In this document: piece by piece, positions 1 through 10,288 of the stretch
How positions within the stretch are numbered: position 1 is the stretch's first letter
Layout of the letters: every line of letters starts with the position of its first letter
Assembly (NCBI GenBank): GCA_025056565.1
Contig: JANWWA010000001.1
Location: forward strand, 432,256 to 496,255
Length of the DNA stretch: 64,000 bases
Direction: 5' to 3'
Origin: Chloroherpetonaceae bacterium
Lineage (GTDB): Bacteria > Bacteroidota > Chlorobiia > Chlorobiales > Thermochlorobacteraceae
Position numbers and translations under genes: made by a program
Notes under the pieces: generated by a model
What the model was told of the DNA's origin: nothing
The model's input: the letters and a program-made list of their open reading frames with translations, nothing else
Database searches by the model: none

Positions 1-2427
1 ACAGAGCGTGGGCGAGAGAGTCTGCGGCAAGCAGGCGCAGACCGACTTCGTGCTACCGACACAACCGCATTCGTTGGCGTGGACTCCTTAGGTCGACCGC
101 GTGGCGCATACGTCAAAATTGACACTGTCATTCAAGGTGAGCGGCGGAGCATTTTTCGCTTTGTCGGCGAAGGCGCACCTTATGCATTCTGGAACCCGCC
201 CTTCAGCATCGTGCCTGAAGGACAAGGTTCGTATCGACGTCTCAACTTTGGTATCTATGAGTATGTTGGCGAAGGTTTGGGCAACTATGTTCCCTTTGCG
301 CTTTTACCCCTTCCTACAGCGCAAAATGTTTTAGACCTGTCGCTGCAGCTTTCTCCTGTCAAGGGTTTGTCTTTTTCGCTCGAAGGGGCGCTTTCGCAAA
401 ATGACCTCAACAAATTCTCTCCGCTCGACGATTCGCTGCGAGATGGACGCGCCTACACGCTTAGTGCCACATTCTCACCGCAATCATTTGAGCTTTTCGG
501 AGTGAAGCTGGGTGATTTTGACCTTCGGCTCTCTCAGCGCGAGACCTCTCGGCAGTTTGCGTTCATTGACCGCACATTGCCTGTTGACTTAAATCGCGAC
601 TTCAACCTGATTGACTTTGACGGTCGTCTCCTTTTTACGGCGCAAGCCGCAGAGCGACTCCGCAGTGCCTTTCTGACCTATAAGCCAATCCGACCACTTG
701 CTTTTTCATACCGATTGGGGCAATTGGAGCGAGAAACTCTGTTCAGTGCCTTGCGCCAAGAAGTGGGTTTGCAACTGCGTTTGGATTCGCTCCTTAGTGT
801 AACCTACTCTATTGCTCACACAGCCAGTCAAAATGCGCTGACAGCAGAAAACGCTAACTGGGTACGGCACAGTGGGCAGCTTGGGGTAGAGCTGCGTCCT
901 GCCAGCGGGGGATTTTGGAGCTTTTTGGCAAAGCCTTTCTTCAATTTGGAGCTTAGCGAAAAAGATACGCGTGCTGCTCTAACGGATACATTGCGTCCCG
1001 ACAGCCATAAAATTCTTGATGCCGTAGTCGGCATTAGTCTTACAAACTTTCTGGGTCAGAATCTCTCTGCCAGCTTCGGTTACCGCACCGATGAGCTATT
1101 TGATTCGCAGATGCCTTTCGGCGCTTCACTCATTCCAGCCTCCGCAGCCCATACTCTCTCAGCAGAGTGGCAACTTTTGCCAAGTAGCGACTTCTTAGCC
1201 TTTCTCAACTTTACGCATCGCGTGCGTCGTTTCAGTGAACGCTTTCGTGAGCGTGGCAACAGCGATGTGGAGACCTTTCTCCTGCGATTTCAGACACGCT
1301 ACACCCCATTTCGTGCAGCTTTGGAGCTTGAGTGGCTCTATGATGTCTCCACCGAACAAACCTCTCGCTTAGAACGGCGATTTTTTGCCGTGCCACTTGG
1401 ACGCGGCAACTTTATCTGGCGCGATCGTAACGGGAACGGCTTGCGTGAATTTGATGAATTCATTCCTGTTACCTTTATCGGCGAAGTCGGTGATGACAAT
1501 TTGCAGTATATTCTTCGCACCTTCCCCAGCGATGAACTTTTTCCGACAATTGACCTTCGCACCAGTCTGCGATTCCGCCTGCGTCCAGCACGCTTTTTCA
1601 GTCAGCGTGAGTCTCTCTTTGAACACATTCTTTCTGCGCTCTCGAGCGAATCGCTCTTTCGCGTTGAAGAACGAAGCACAGAGCGCGAACTTAGCCGCAT
1701 CTACCTCTTGGACTTTTCTCGCTTCCAGAACGACTCCACCACGCTGGTTGGCGCATTTACTGTTCAACAAGACATTTTCCTCTTTGAGACTGAGCTAACC
1801 AACCTACGCTTGCGCTTTCAGCAGCGGAGCAGCCTGAATCAGTTTAGTTTGGGTGTGGAGCGGCGGCTCTTTGTAGAGCGCAGCTTGCGCGCTGTTAGCC
1901 GCATCGGTTACAGCTGGGGCATAGAGCTAAACTTTTTCTCAACACTTCACCGCTCATTTGCCAGCGCTCTGGAAGGACGAGATTTTGGCGGCATCAGTCG
2001 GCAATTTTTTATTAGCGGCATTGGTCTATCAGCTGACATATCATACCGCCCCATCCAAGATTTAGAGCTAGGCATCCGCACCTCCTACGAGTGGCGAGAA
2101 GACACTTTCCCCGCTTCACGCATCGGACAAGCCGCCCTTGCCACGCTGAACACGCAGCAACTTCGTGCGATTTATTCGCTGCGCGGCAAAGGCCGCATCA
2201 GCGCACAGCTCGAGCGCACCGAAGCCACTCTCTCAGGCATTAGTCCCTTCGAAGCCGTCTTTGAGCTGACCAACGGAAATCCATTTGGCACCACACTCCT
2301 CTGGCGAATTGATGTGGATTATCGAGTGAGCAATTTCATTACGGCTTCCGCTGGGTACGACGGTCGTGCACTTCCAACTGGTCGCATTATTCACACTGGA
2401 CGTGCTGAAGTGCGCGCCGTGTTTTGA
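1..2427 (+). CDS. Large outer-membrane beta-barrel protein, 5' end cut by window
   Basis: The reading frame is open from base 1 with no start in the window, so only the last 808 residues are visible. The sequence is typical of a beta-barrel: alternating polar and hydrophobic residues, many aromatic and Arg/Asp residues, no hydrophobic helices, and a C-terminal Phe (AEVRAVF) as in outer-membrane strands. Around 1420-1470 a short stretch reads RDRNGNGLREFDEF, an Asp/Asn-rich turn like the calcium-binding loops of large Bacteroidota surface proteins. The family is not recognised. It could be a cell-surface or translocon-associated barrel; export to the outer membrane is inferred, and no substrate can be named. 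The next gene, ppk1, starts 140 bp further on. Confidence 0.7.
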   Translation, partial: TERGRESLRQAGADRLRATDTTAFVGVDSLGRPRGAYVKIDTVIQGERRSIFRFVGEGAPYAFWNPPFSIVPEGQGSYRRLNFGIYEYVGEGLGNYVPFALLPLPTAQNVLDLSLQLSPVKGLSFSLEGALSQNDLNKFSPLDDSLRDGRAYTLSATFSPQSFELFGVKLGDFDLRLSQRETSRQFAFIDRTLPVDLNRDFNLIDFDGRLLFTAQAAERLRSAFLTYKPIRPLAFSYRLGQLERETLFSALRQEVGLQLRLDSLLSVTYSIAHTASQNALTAENANWVRHSGQLGVELRPASGGFWSFLAKPFFNLELSEKDTRAALTDTLRPDSHKILDAVVGISLTNFLGQNLSASFGYRTDELFDSQMPFGASLIPASAAHTLSAEWQLLPSSDFLAFLNFTHRVRRFSERFRERGNSDVETFLLRFQTRYTPFRAALELEWLYDVSTEQTSRLERRFFAVPLGRGNFIWRDRNGNGLREFDEFIPVTFIGEVGDDNLQYILRTFPSDELFPTIDLRTSLRFRLRPARFFSQRESLFEHILSALSSESLFRVEERSTERELSRIYLLDFSRFQNDSTTLVGAFTVQQDIFLFETELTNLRLRFQQRSSLNQFSLGVERRLFVERSLRAVSRIGYSWGIELNFFSTLHRSFASALEGRDFGGISRQFFISGIGLSADISYRPIQDLELGIRTSYEWREDTFPASRIGQAALATLNTQQLRAIYSLRGKGRISAQLERTEATLSGISPFEAVFELTNGNPFGTTLLWRIDVDYRVSNFITASAGYDGRALPTGRIIHTGRAEVRAVF

Positions 2428-2567
2428 ACTTACACCTAAAAATTCGGTTCTCAGACAGCATCACTGCTGTGTATTGCCAATGCGATGCCCTGCAACCTTT
2501 TCTTTTTTGCCCCTAATGAGTATGTTCAGTGTATTTGTTGAAACTTGTTGGCTTATTTCGAGAATCT

Positions 2568-4679
2568 ATGGCGCGAACAAGAAAAACACTTCCTAAAAAC
2601 CTGAGTGAACCACTGCGCGACATTGTTGCACCTGAACTTTACATCAATCGGGAACTGAGCTGGATTGAGTTCAACAAGCGCGTGCTCAACGAAGCGCGCA
2701 ACCCGTCGCATCCACTCTTGGAGCGCGTTAAATTTATCGCAATCTTCAGCTCTAACCTCGATGAGTTCTTTATGATTCGCGTCTCTGGGTTAGAGGAGCA
2801 GGTTGAGGCTGGCATTACGATGCGCTCCTTTGATGGGATGACCCCCATGCAGCAGCTTCTGGAAATTCGCACTCGCGTCATTGATTTGCTGGCGGAGCAT
2901 TCTCGCCTGTTCTACGACGAACTCATTCCGCAACTTGCAGACGCAGGCATTTCTTTTGTGCGCTATCAAGACCTTTCAGAGTCGCAAAAGACTGCGCTGG
3001 ATAAGTATTTCGATGAACAGATTTTTCCTGTGCTTACACCTCTGGCGTTTGATCCCGGACATCCCTTCCCGTTTGTTTCCAATCTTTCGCTGTCGCTTGC
3101 GGTTCAGTTAAAGCCACACGAAAATTCTCCGCCACGTTTTGCTCGCGTGAAAGTTCCCGATGGGCTGCCGCGTCTTATTCGCCTTGACAAAATCAGCGGT
3201 TGCCGTGTGCCGAAGGGGAAAATTATGTTTGTCTGGATTGAAGATATCATTACCAACAACATCCAGAAACTTTTTCCGAATGTAACGATTATCTCCACAC
3301 ATCCTTTCCGCGTTACGCGTGATGCAGATATTGAAATTGAAGAAGATGAAGCAGGCGATTTGCTCGAGACGGTTTCGCAAGGTCTGCGTCAGCGTCGCTA
3401 TGGCAGTGTGGTCAAGATGGATGTTAACCCCGGCATTCCTGATTACATTCGGCAAGTGCTCATTGAAAACCTTGAAATTGAGGACCGCAAGGTCTATGAA
3501 ATTCCAGGCGCCTTAGGGCTAAGTAGCCTAATGGAAGTGATGTCGATTGACCGCCCTGATTTGAAAGATGCGCCGTTTGTGCCACGCAATCCCTTTGCAC
3601 TTGCCGATGACGAAGATATTTTCGCTCTGTTGCGGCGGCGCGATATGCTTTTGCATCACCCCTACGATTCGTTCCAACCTGTGATTGATTTTGTCCAGTG
3701 TGCCGCCACCGACCCTCATGTGCTGGCAATTAAGCAAACGCTCTATCGCGTAGGTAGCAAATCACCGATTGTGCAAGCCCTCATTGAAGCTGCTGAACGC
3801 GGTAAGCAAGTTGCCGTTCTGGTCGAGCTGAAAGCCCGTTTTGATGAAGAAAACAACATTGTTTGGGCACGTGCGCTGGAAAAAGCAGGCGCCCATGTCG
3901 TCTATGGCTTGCTTGGCTTAAAGACGCATGCCAAAATGCTACTGGTTGTGCGTCGTGAAGAGGATGGGCTGCGGCGATATGTGCATCTCAGCACCGGCAA
4001 CTACAACGCCACCACTGCACGCATTTACACTGACTACAGCCTCTTTACCTCCAATCCTGATATCGCTGCAGATGTATCTGAGCTATTTAACTACCTAACG
4101 GGCTATTCACGTCAGGATCAGTATCGGAAACTCATTGTCGCACCGCTCAACATCCGCAAGTGGATTTTGGAGATGATTGAGCGTGAAATTGCCCATCAGC
4201 GCCAGCACGGCAATGGGCATATTATCTTGAAGCTCAATGCACTGGTTGACCCACAGGTTATTGCGGCACTCTATCGTGCTTCACAAGCAGGGGTCTGGAT
4301 TGACCTTATTATACGCGGCATTTGTTCACTTCGCCCCATGCAAAAAGGCATCAGCGACAACATCCGCGTCGTGAGCATTGTCGGACGATTTCTGGAACAT
4401 AGCCGCGTGTTCTATTTTTATAACAATGGCGATGAAGAAGTCTATCTCGGCAGCGCTGACATGATGCAGCGCAATCTTGACCGACGCGTCGAGACGATCT
4501 TCCCGATTTTGGATATTTCGTTCAAAAAAAGTATCAAACACTGCTTAGAAATTATGCTGCAAGACAATGTCCAGTCGTGGATGCTTTATCCTGATGGCAC
4601 CTATATGAAGACCATACGAGAAGGCGAGCCGCTAAATAGCCAAATTGTATTCTTGCAACATCCACACATTACCTACTAA
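2568..4679 (+). CDS. ppk1: Polyphosphate kinase 1
   Basis: Reversibly transfers the gamma-phosphate of ATP to long-chain polyphosphate. The 703-residue product has the family's usual length and order: an N-terminal domain starting [21 protein letters not shown], a head domain, then two phospholipase-D-like domains. The catalytic-histidine region [20 protein letters not shown] and the second region [13 protein letters not shown]...[15 protein letters not shown] are both intact. The frame extends upstream to a GTG at 2529, but the ATG at 2568 gives the more usual N-terminus. The stop is one base before rpiB, so the two are probably co-transcribed and translationally coupled. Confidence 0.96.
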   Translation: MARTRKTLPKNLSEPLRDIVAPELYINRELSWIEFNKRVLNEARNPSHPLLERVKFIAIFSSNLDEFFMIRVSGLEEQVEAGITMRSFDGMTPMQQLLEIRTRVIDLLAEHSRLFYDELIPQLADAGISFVRYQDLSESQKTALDKYFDEQIFPVLTPLAFDPGHPFPFVSNLSLSLAVQLKPHENSPPRFARVKVPDGLPRLIRLDKISGCRVPKGKIMFVWIEDIITNNIQKLFPNVTIISTHPFRVTRDADIEIEEDEAGDLLETVSQGLRQRRYGSVVKMDVNPGIPDYIRQVLIENLEIEDRKVYEIPGALGLSSLMEVMSIDRPDLKDAPFVPRNPFALADDEDIFALLRRRDMLLHHPYDSFQPVIDFVQCAATDPHVLAIKQTLYRVGSKSPIVQALIEAAERGKQVAVLVELKARFDEENNIVWARALEKAGAHVVYGLLGLKTHAKMLLVVRREEDGLRRYVHLSTGNYNATTARIYTDYSLFTSNPDIAADVSELFNYLTGYSRQDQYRKLIVAPLNIRKWILEMIEREIAHQRQHGNGHIILKLNALVDPQVIAALYRASQAGVWIDLIIRGICSLRPMQKGISDNIRVVSIVGRFLEHSRVFYFYNNGDEEVYLGSADMMQRNLDRRVETIFPILDISFKKSIKHCLEIMLQDNVQSWMLYPDGTYMKTIREGEPLNSQIVFLQHPHITY

Positions 4680-4680
4680 A

Positions 4681-5148
4681 ATGAACATTGCAGTCGGTAG
4701 CGACCATGCGGGGTTTGAAAAGAAACAACGCATACTGGCGTGGTTAGGCGAAAAGCAATACACATACTTCGACTTCGGCACTTACTCAGCCGATTCTGTA
4801 GATTATCCCGACTATGCACGTGCTGTGGCTAACGCAGTCGCTCAAGGGAAATTTGAACAAGGGATTTTGCTTTGTGGGAGCGGTGTGGGTGTTTCTATAG
4901 TCGCTAACAAGGTGAAGGGTATTCGCGCCGCATTAGTGTTTAACCCTGAAATTGCACGTCTGGCCCGCGCACACAACGATGCAAACATTATGTGCCTACC
5001 TGCGCGCTTTATGAGCGATGCAGACATGCTCCAATGCCTTGAAAATTGGTTTGCAGCATCGTTTGAAGGCGGTCGGCATGCCCAGCGCGTTTCCAAAATT
5101 GAGCTTGATGCCACTTGTCTTGCGCCCTATCACAACCAAGCCTCATAA
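4681..5148 (+). CDS. rpiB: Ribose-5-phosphate isomerase B
   Basis: Interconverts ribulose 5-phosphate and ribose 5-phosphate in the pentose phosphate pathway. The 155-residue RpiB/LacAB protein begins MNIAVGSDHAGFEKK. The catalytic-base Cys lies in LLCGSGVGVSI, followed by NKVKGIRAALVFN and RAHNDANIMCLPAR, which build the sugar-phosphate site. The family's commoner CGTGIG loop reads CGSGVG here, a conservative change. The ATG follows the ppk1 stop by one base; an in-frame start at 4645 would overlap ppk1 and precede the conserved N-terminus, so it is rejected. Confidence 0.95.
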   Translation: MNIAVGSDHAGFEKKQRILAWLGEKQYTYFDFGTYSADSVDYPDYARAVANAVAQGKFEQGILLCGSGVGVSIVANKVKGIRAALVFNPEIARLARAHNDANIMCLPARFMSDADMLQCLENWFAASFEGGRHAQRVSKIELDATCLAPYHNQAS

Positions 5149-5240
5149 TCCGAAACGGTTAGGGCGCAAAAATCGTCTAACTAACTAAAACTCTACATAG
5201 TGTTCTTTGGAAGTATCGAACAACCAAACTCAATGCAACT

Positions 5241-5912
5241 ATGAGCCAACTTCAGTATCGCACCGATATTCGGACTTTGAAATCAACGGATACTCTTTCA
5301 GATGCGCTGCAGATTGTCCGTTCCAGTCAGCTCGGTGCCTTGCCTGTGCTTCGGCATCGCAAGCTCATTGGGATGCTGCATGCTGATGATGCCGCACTCA
5401 TCAAAGCCGCAGAAGAAACTCCCTCTCAAACCCTTGGCTCAGTCAAGTTTGCAGACCCTCCATCGCTTCGGCACGATGCACACTGCTTAGACGCAATTAA
5501 GCAATTTCGCCGCACTTCGCTTTCGCTGCTTCCCGTTGTAGAAGCGGACGCGACATATCTGGGTGCTATTTTGCGCCGTGATGCCGAGCAGCAACTTCTC
5601 GAGCTCTTTTCGCTTCAAACCGATGGAATTTTAATAGAACTTGAAACCCCTGCCTCCATTCGCCTCTCAGAAGTGATTCGGCTCTTAGAGCAAAATGAGA
5701 CGCGGCTTTTTACGGTTGGTACTCGCCCTGTACCTGACAGCACCGACCGCCAATTTCTCCTCTTTCATCTCTATACCCCTGATGCATATCGCCTGCAGCG
5801 CACACTTGAGCGCTATGGGTATCTCATTACCTATAACTCCCACGCTGGCGAAAGCATTTTGGACGATGCTGCACTTAGAGCGCAGGAATTTTTGCGCTAT
5901 TTGGAGCTTTGA
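5241..5912 (+). CDS. CBS-domain protein
   Basis: A 223-residue soluble protein. Residues 1-120 contain a tandem CBS pair (TDTLSDALQIVRSSQLGALPVL...KLIGMLHADD, then DAHCLDAIKQFRRTSLSLLPVVE...YLGAILRRD). The C-terminal 100 residues are not recognised but resemble the ACT-like tail of acetoin-utilisation (AcuB-type) CBS proteins. CBS pairs usually bind adenine nucleotides and regulate a partner; no partner is evident here. It starts 92 bp after rpiB and converges on kdsC with a 9 bp gap. Confidence 0.75.
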   Translation: MSQLQYRTDIRTLKSTDTLSDALQIVRSSQLGALPVLRHRKLIGMLHADDAALIKAAEETPSQTLGSVKFADPPSLRHDAHCLDAIKQFRRTSLSLLPVVEADATYLGAILRRDAEQQLLELFSLQTDGILIELETPASIRLSEVIRLLEQNETRLFTVGTRPVPDSTDRQFLLFHLYTPDAYRLQRTLERYGYLITYNSHAGESILDDAALRAQEFLRYLEL

Positions 5913-5921
5913 ACGTTTCCC

Positions 5922-6452
5922 TTACGACGTGATACCTCGCAACTGCAAAATATGCTCTGCGAAATCACGAAATGCTCCGTAGCCGCCACGTGCTTTGCAG
6001 ATATAGTGTGCAACCGCTTGAATTGCTGGCATTGCATCACTGGGTGCAGCCGTGAGACTTACTTCACCAATTGTTTGCAGAATATCCAAGTCATTCATAT
6101 CGTCGCCAATGTAAGCCAGATTTTCCAGCGAAAGAGAAGTTTCACGCAGAATAACTTCTAAATGTGCACGCTTATCTTTGACGCCTAAGTAGAGAAACGG
6201 CATTCGTAGCTTTTCTGCACGCTTGCGCACACTTCCAGAATTCTCACCTGTGATGATAGCGGTTTCAATCCGTGCCAGCTTGCGCAGTCGTTCTACGCCC
6301 ATTCCGTCTCTGATGGAAAAGCGCTTTAGCTCTTCCCCTCGCTCAGAGTAATAGACGCCCGTATCAGTCAGCACACCGTCGCTGTCTGTTAAGACCAGTT
6401 TGATGCGCATTGCACGCCGCCGCTGTTCTGCAAGTGAGAGTTTTTTTGGCAT
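5922..6452 (-). CDS. kdsC: KdsC-like HAD phosphatase (KDO-8-phosphate phosphatase)
   Basis: Predicted to hydrolyse 3-deoxy-D-manno-octulosonate 8-phosphate to KDO for lipopolysaccharide synthesis. The 176-residue C0-type HAD protein has the nucleophile motif TDSDGVLTD (family form DVDGVLTD), the Thr motif in AIITGENSGSVRKRAEKL, and the acidic motif AYIGDDMNDLDIL. The ARGGYGAFRDFAEHIL tail is typical of KdsC. The ATG start is at 6452; an in-frame TTG lies 12 bases upstream. A TAACTTTG element (minus strand, 6475-6482) with a TTG 22 bases further upstream may be its promoter. No other KDO gene is adjacent, so a related 2-keto-sugar phosphate is possible. Confidence 0.87.
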   Translation of the reverse strand: MPKKLSLAEQRRRAMRIKLVLTDSDGVLTDTGVYYSERGEELKRFSIRDGMGVERLRKLARIETAIITGENSGSVRKRAEKLRMPFLYLGVKDKRAHLEVILRETSLSLENLAYIGDDMNDLDILQTIGEVSLTAAPSDAMPAIQAVAHYICKARGGYGAFRDFAEHILQLRGITS

Positions 6453-6546
6453 TGCGCGTCGCAAAGGAATTGGGCAAAGTTACGCCAAAATAACGGACAG
6501 TATGCAAGTCGCTTATTTTACCACTTTTTTCAGGGAGCCGATGCGG

Positions 6547-7365
6547 CTAATAGTCACGCTTTGCTGTTAGCGGGTTGAGCACGCCCTCCATTGATGCGAT
6601 TTCAGCGGTAATCGCTCCCACTGGCACCTTGATGGAAATTTTGACTGGAATTTTGTTGTCGTCGTCCGTCATCCAGATGAGAATGCGCCCTTCACTCTTA
6701 AAGAGACCTGCTCCCTGCACCAGCGGCTCAACCACAACCGTGTTAAATGTGCCAATTTCTGTCTCAATCACATCGCGGTAGCGCACCTTTACCTCGAGCG
6801 GATACTCCTTGTCATCGCTGACTTGTCTTAGAAAAATGCTCTGTCCGTTCCTAAATTCTTTAAGATTTAGCGTGCGCACATAGAAATATGCCGATACGAT
6901 GTCCTGTGCATATGGGCTGATGGTGAATTCCTTGTTGTAAATCAGGGAGCGTGCGCGACCGCTGCTATGGAAAAATTCAATCTCATCGTCTCTTGAAAAC
7001 TTGCCCTCACGGAGTCGTTGCTTGAAGTAAAGTGGGCAAAGCGCATCTCTGTGAATGAAGGTCTCATAGCGGTCGTCGACTTTGAAGAAGTTGTCAAACA
7101 CGGGAATGGTGTTAGCTGTAAACACGACATGGTGGCATGGCTCACCGCGTATGATGGTATCTTTGACGACTGCAATTTCTGTGTTGGCTGCTTTTACAAT
7201 TCCATACTTCAAGTGATAGCGTAGCCGCTCCCCTGTGCGAAATGTGTTGTTCGGCACTTTGCGGTATGTGAACGTTTCAGCCGATTCTTGCGCAAAAAGC
7301 AGTGCGCACATCGCTGTTAGCAGCAGAACCGTTGAAGCAAAGTAGCAAGTCTGGTAGCGTATCAT
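6547..7365 (-). CDS. Exported DUF3108 protein
   Basis: A 272-residue protein with an N-terminal signal peptide (hydrophobic stretch to about residue 25, cleavage near LLFAQES). The body matches the DUF3108 pattern: TGERLRYHLKYGIVKAANTEI near the start, then DDRYETFIHRD, a DIVSAYFYVR segment, and GRILIWMTDDDNKIPVKISIKVPVGAITAEI near the end. Proteins of this family are periplasmic or outer-membrane-associated beta-rich proteins without a settled function. It stands alone between kdsC and lnt on the same strand. Confidence 0.8.
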   Translation of the reverse strand: MIRYQTCYFASTVLLLTAMCALLFAQESAETFTYRKVPNNTFRTGERLRYHLKYGIVKAANTEIAVVKDTIIRGEPCHHVVFTANTIPVFDNFFKVDDRYETFIHRDALCPLYFKQRLREGKFSRDDEIEFFHSSGRARSLIYNKEFTISPYAQDIVSAYFYVRTLNLKEFRNGQSIFLRQVSDDKEYPLEVKVRYRDVIETEIGTFNTVVVEPLVQGAGLFKSEGRILIWMTDDDNKIPVKISIKVPVGAITAEIASMEGVLNPLTAKRDY

Positions 7366-7524
7366 ATAGTTGTTTGGTTAAACGGCACTTTGGTTATTTT
7401 ATCGTGCTGATGGAGAAGACTAGTGCGAGCGAACTTGTGCTTGCCCTGATTTTTCACTGCTTCCTCTTTTTCCTCTACCCTTCTGCACCACCTCAATGCT
7501 TTCAACGCTGAGAGAGAGCAAAAG

Positions 7525-9168
7525 TTATGTGCGGCGCAGCACAGGTTGCTCCACCAGTTGGTAAAGCAAGGCTGCAGCAATACAAAGCCCGCTAATCAGC
7601 ACACAGAACTTGGCAAACGCATCAATGTGGCGCACGTAGAACGTTTCACCCGTGCCAATCTCCAGTGCAGCAATCGTAAAAGCTTCCTTCCACCAAGGAA
7701 TTTCACCATATCCGCGTCCATAGCGGTCAATGAACAGTGACACACCTGTATTGGCACAGCGCGCCATGGCTCGGCGTGTCTCAATGCAGCGCAAGCGTGC
7801 AAACGCTGCGTGCTGATACGGTCCATATGACTTGCCAAACCACCCATCGTTGGTGATAATCGTCAGAAAGTCCGCACCCTTGCGCACAAACTCTGCCACG
7901 AACCCCGGATAAATTGACTCATAGCAAATTAGCCCGCAGACCTTTAGGCTGTCTCCGCTTTTGGTTTTGAACTGCAAGAGTTTTATTTCGTTGCCTTTGC
8001 CCCAACTGCTGATGCCTGCCACCCCGATTGTAATGGTGGATAGCAGCGGCAAGTAGTCCAAATAAGGCACACGCTCCGCAAACGGCACCAGTTTCATCTT
8101 GTGGTAGATTTGTGGCATATCTGAGTCAAGCGTGATGAGCATTGAAGAATTGAATGAATCGTAGTATTTGCCTGTGTAACGGTCAAAGCGCGCTGTAGCT
8201 TGTCGTTGCGTGCTATCGCTGTAACGCACTACATCGGGGAAACCAGTCAGCAAAGGCGTCTGCCACTCTTGCACCTTCGCCCAAAGTGTTTCTCGGTGAA
8301 ATTGATTGTATGGCTCTAAGATGTAAAATGGAATAGTTGTCTCTGGATAGAGAATCATATCTACGGCTTCCTTGCGCAAAGCACGGTCTGTGAGGTCGTA
8401 GTGCTTTTGCATCACAAAGGCTTCTTGATGCCGTTCCCACTTCACAAACGGGTCAATATTTGGCTGAATGATGGCCACTTTTGCTGTTTTATCTGTGGTG
8501 GGCAATGGCGCATTGAGCACCCACAGTGAATAAGCAAGTGGCGGCAGGAGCAGGAGCAGTGCAACCATGCCGCTTTCTGCCAGCCATTTCCAGCGCATCC
8601 GATGCTGCTGATAGCGTTCATACCACACCAGCATACACACATTAAACAGTATAATCCAAAACGAAATCGCCCACACTCCGAACAGATCTGCATACTGAAT
8701 GAGCCAGAAGAGATAAGACTGCGAATTGCCCAGCGTCATCCAGCCGAAAGAAATTTCCATATCGAGGTAAATCCATTCCCACGCTGTCCAAATAAACGGC
8801 AAGGCGATTAGCGCAATGTGCCAGCTGGTGCGCTTCCAGATGAAGTAAAACACAACTAACGGCACAGTAAGGAAAAAGCTCTGCGCCACATACATCAATG
8901 CACCGCCAACTGCAGTAGAGAGCGCAACCCACCACACTGAGCAAAGCACAAACACAAACATTCCCAAATAGGCTGTGCGGTAAAATGCCCTAAACGAATC
9001 TGATTTTTTGAGTTGTAAGAGCAGTGGCACAAAGCCAATCCACGCCAGCGGTTCAAGATGAATAAAGGGATAGGTTGGAAAGGCAAAGCCCAGCATTGCA
9101 CCCGATAGCACAGGCAACCTGACTGCTTCAGCACGCAGCGCCTGAAGCAGTGTTTTTCGCAGCGGCAT
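7525..9168 (-). CDS. lnt: Apolipoprotein N-acyltransferase
   Basis: Transfers the third acyl chain to the N-terminal diacylglyceryl-cysteine of lipoproteins in the inner membrane. The 547-residue protein has about six N-terminal transmembrane segments followed by a carbon-nitrogen-hydrolase domain. The Glu-Lys-Cys triad is visible: Glu in YPETTIPF, Lys in MKLVPFAERVP, Cys in GLICYESIYP, then TNDGWFGKSYGPYQHAAFARLR. A final membrane helix anchors the C-terminus. An upstream GTG at 9231 would add a Ser/Ala/Lys-rich tail, and the ATG at 9168 is preferred; neither start has a clear ribosome-binding site. Several predicted lipoproteins in this window would be its substrates. Confidence 0.93.
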   Translation of the reverse strand: MPLRKTLLQALRAEAVRLPVLSGAMLGFAFPTYPFIHLEPLAWIGFVPLLLQLKKSDSFRAFYRTAYLGMFVFVLCSVWWVALSTAVGGALMYVAQSFFLTVPLVVFYFIWKRTSWHIALIALPFIWTAWEWIYLDMEISFGWMTLGNSQSYLFWLIQYADLFGVWAISFWIILFNVCMLVWYERYQQHRMRWKWLAESGMVALLLLLPPLAYSLWVLNAPLPTTDKTAKVAIIQPNIDPFVKWERHQEAFVMQKHYDLTDRALRKEAVDMILYPETTIPFYILEPYNQFHRETLWAKVQEWQTPLLTGFPDVVRYSDSTQRQATARFDRYTGKYYDSFNSSMLITLDSDMPQIYHKMKLVPFAERVPYLDYLPLLSTITIGVAGISSWGKGNEIKLLQFKTKSGDSLKVCGLICYESIYPGFVAEFVRKGADFLTIITNDGWFGKSYGPYQHAAFARLRCIETRRAMARCANTGVSLFIDRYGRGYGEIPWWKEAFTIAALEIGTGETFYVRHIDAFAKFCVLISGLCIAAALLYQLVEQPVLRRT

Positions 9169-9349
9169 AGCTGGCGCCGCCACCGCACGGGACTTTGATG
9201 AGCTTTTGGCGGAGAGTGAGGTCTTTGGCACAGGTCTAAGCGACTTTATACACTTTCCTTCTCAGAGAAAATTGGCGCAATTAAGTCATTTCAGAGCTGC
9301 AAAGCAAACCTTTGCAGAGCCTACCTGTCTCTTGCTAATTGTCGAACAT

Positions 9350-10150
9350 TCACCCAGACTCGCATGCTGGCTCTCCCAGCTTTTTGCTAATGAGCACAAT
9401 GCTATCGGCAATTCCAAAACGAAGCATATCGTGGTAGCTAGAAAGCAATAACTTTGTTTCAAAGCCTACGCTGCGTAGATGCTCGAGCAGATCTATACCA
9501 AAGTTACGATAGGCTAAAATTTCTCCGCGTAGCGGATCGCCATGATATTCAGGTGGCAGAAGATATTCTACTGCTTCACCGCTGAATCGAACTCGCTCTA
9601 CAGTTGGGCGGTCAAGACACAGTGGCACGGTAAAGATATGCACGCCAGCGGGTTTCAAGACGCGCGCAATTTCCCGCACTGCTTGATGCCAGTTGCGCAC
9701 ATGCTCCAAGACATCTTCCGTAATCACTGCATCAAAAGCGCTGTTGGGAAAGGTTAGGCATTCTAAGTTTTGGCAAAGCACTCCCCCCTTTTGCTTACCT
9801 GCAGGCACATCGGGGAAAAATTCTGATGCAATGTAGTTTGGGTTTCCTTCTCCAATTGCCCTGTAAATTGGTTCGTTTGCCGAGGCACTGTAAAGTTTTC
9901 GCTGCATGAGCGCCCCACGATTTTCAGCCAATGAGGTAAGCGGCAGTCCAAAATGCTGCATAAGCCCTAATGCGACATGGCGCTTGCGCGATGAACTGCG
10001 GCACCACACACAGAGCAGACTTTCACGCATTTGTGATCTATCTGGTAGGTTACCTGCTAAAAACAGCGAGCGCTTGCCACACACTGTGCACTTGCCAACA
10101 CGATGCAGCGAGTAACTTTTAGCAAGGCGTATAACTGTTGTCCATCTCAT
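9350..10150 (-). CDS. SAM-dependent methyltransferase with N-terminal zinc ribbon
   Basis: A 266-residue protein. The N-terminus carries a four-Cys ribbon (CTVCGKRSLF, then LCVWC), probably binding zinc. It is followed by a class I, type 11 methyltransferase fold: NLECLTFPNSAFDAVITEDVLEHVRNWHQAVREIARVLKPAG contains the motif-II Asp and post-motif regions, and a TVP segment follows. Substrate unknown. The ribbon plus this fold recalls methyltransferases beside surface-glycan genes, but no such genes are adjacent. A GTG at 10159 is an alternative start. It is divergent from pheT across 138 bp. Confidence 0.72.
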   Translation of the reverse strand: MRWTTVIRLAKSYSLHRVGKCTVCGKRSLFLAGNLPDRSQMRESLLCVWCRSSSRKRHVALGLMQHFGLPLTSLAENRGALMQRKLYSASANEPIYRAIGEGNPNYIASEFFPDVPAGKQKGGVLCQNLECLTFPNSAFDAVITEDVLEHVRNWHQAVREIARVLKPAGVHIFTVPLCLDRPTVERVRFSGEAVEYLLPPEYHGDPLRGEILAYRNFGIDLLEHLRSVGFETKLLLSSYHDMLRFGIADSIVLISKKLGEPACESG

Positions 10151-10288
10151 TTTTCCCACACGCAGTTCCAGCTACGCTGCCAAGTTAGAAGGAAGAGATA
10201 CAAGCATCATTCTCGGGACACGTGATGTTTGAATGCACAATCTCGCCACGAAGTTGTTATCTTTATGTTTTCACATACTTCATAAGCT

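Noticed and set aside
1369..1798. Overlapping frames of about 135 codons on both strands within the first gene
   Set aside because: They are shadows of the long outer-membrane barrel frame; composition and lack of motifs argue against coding.
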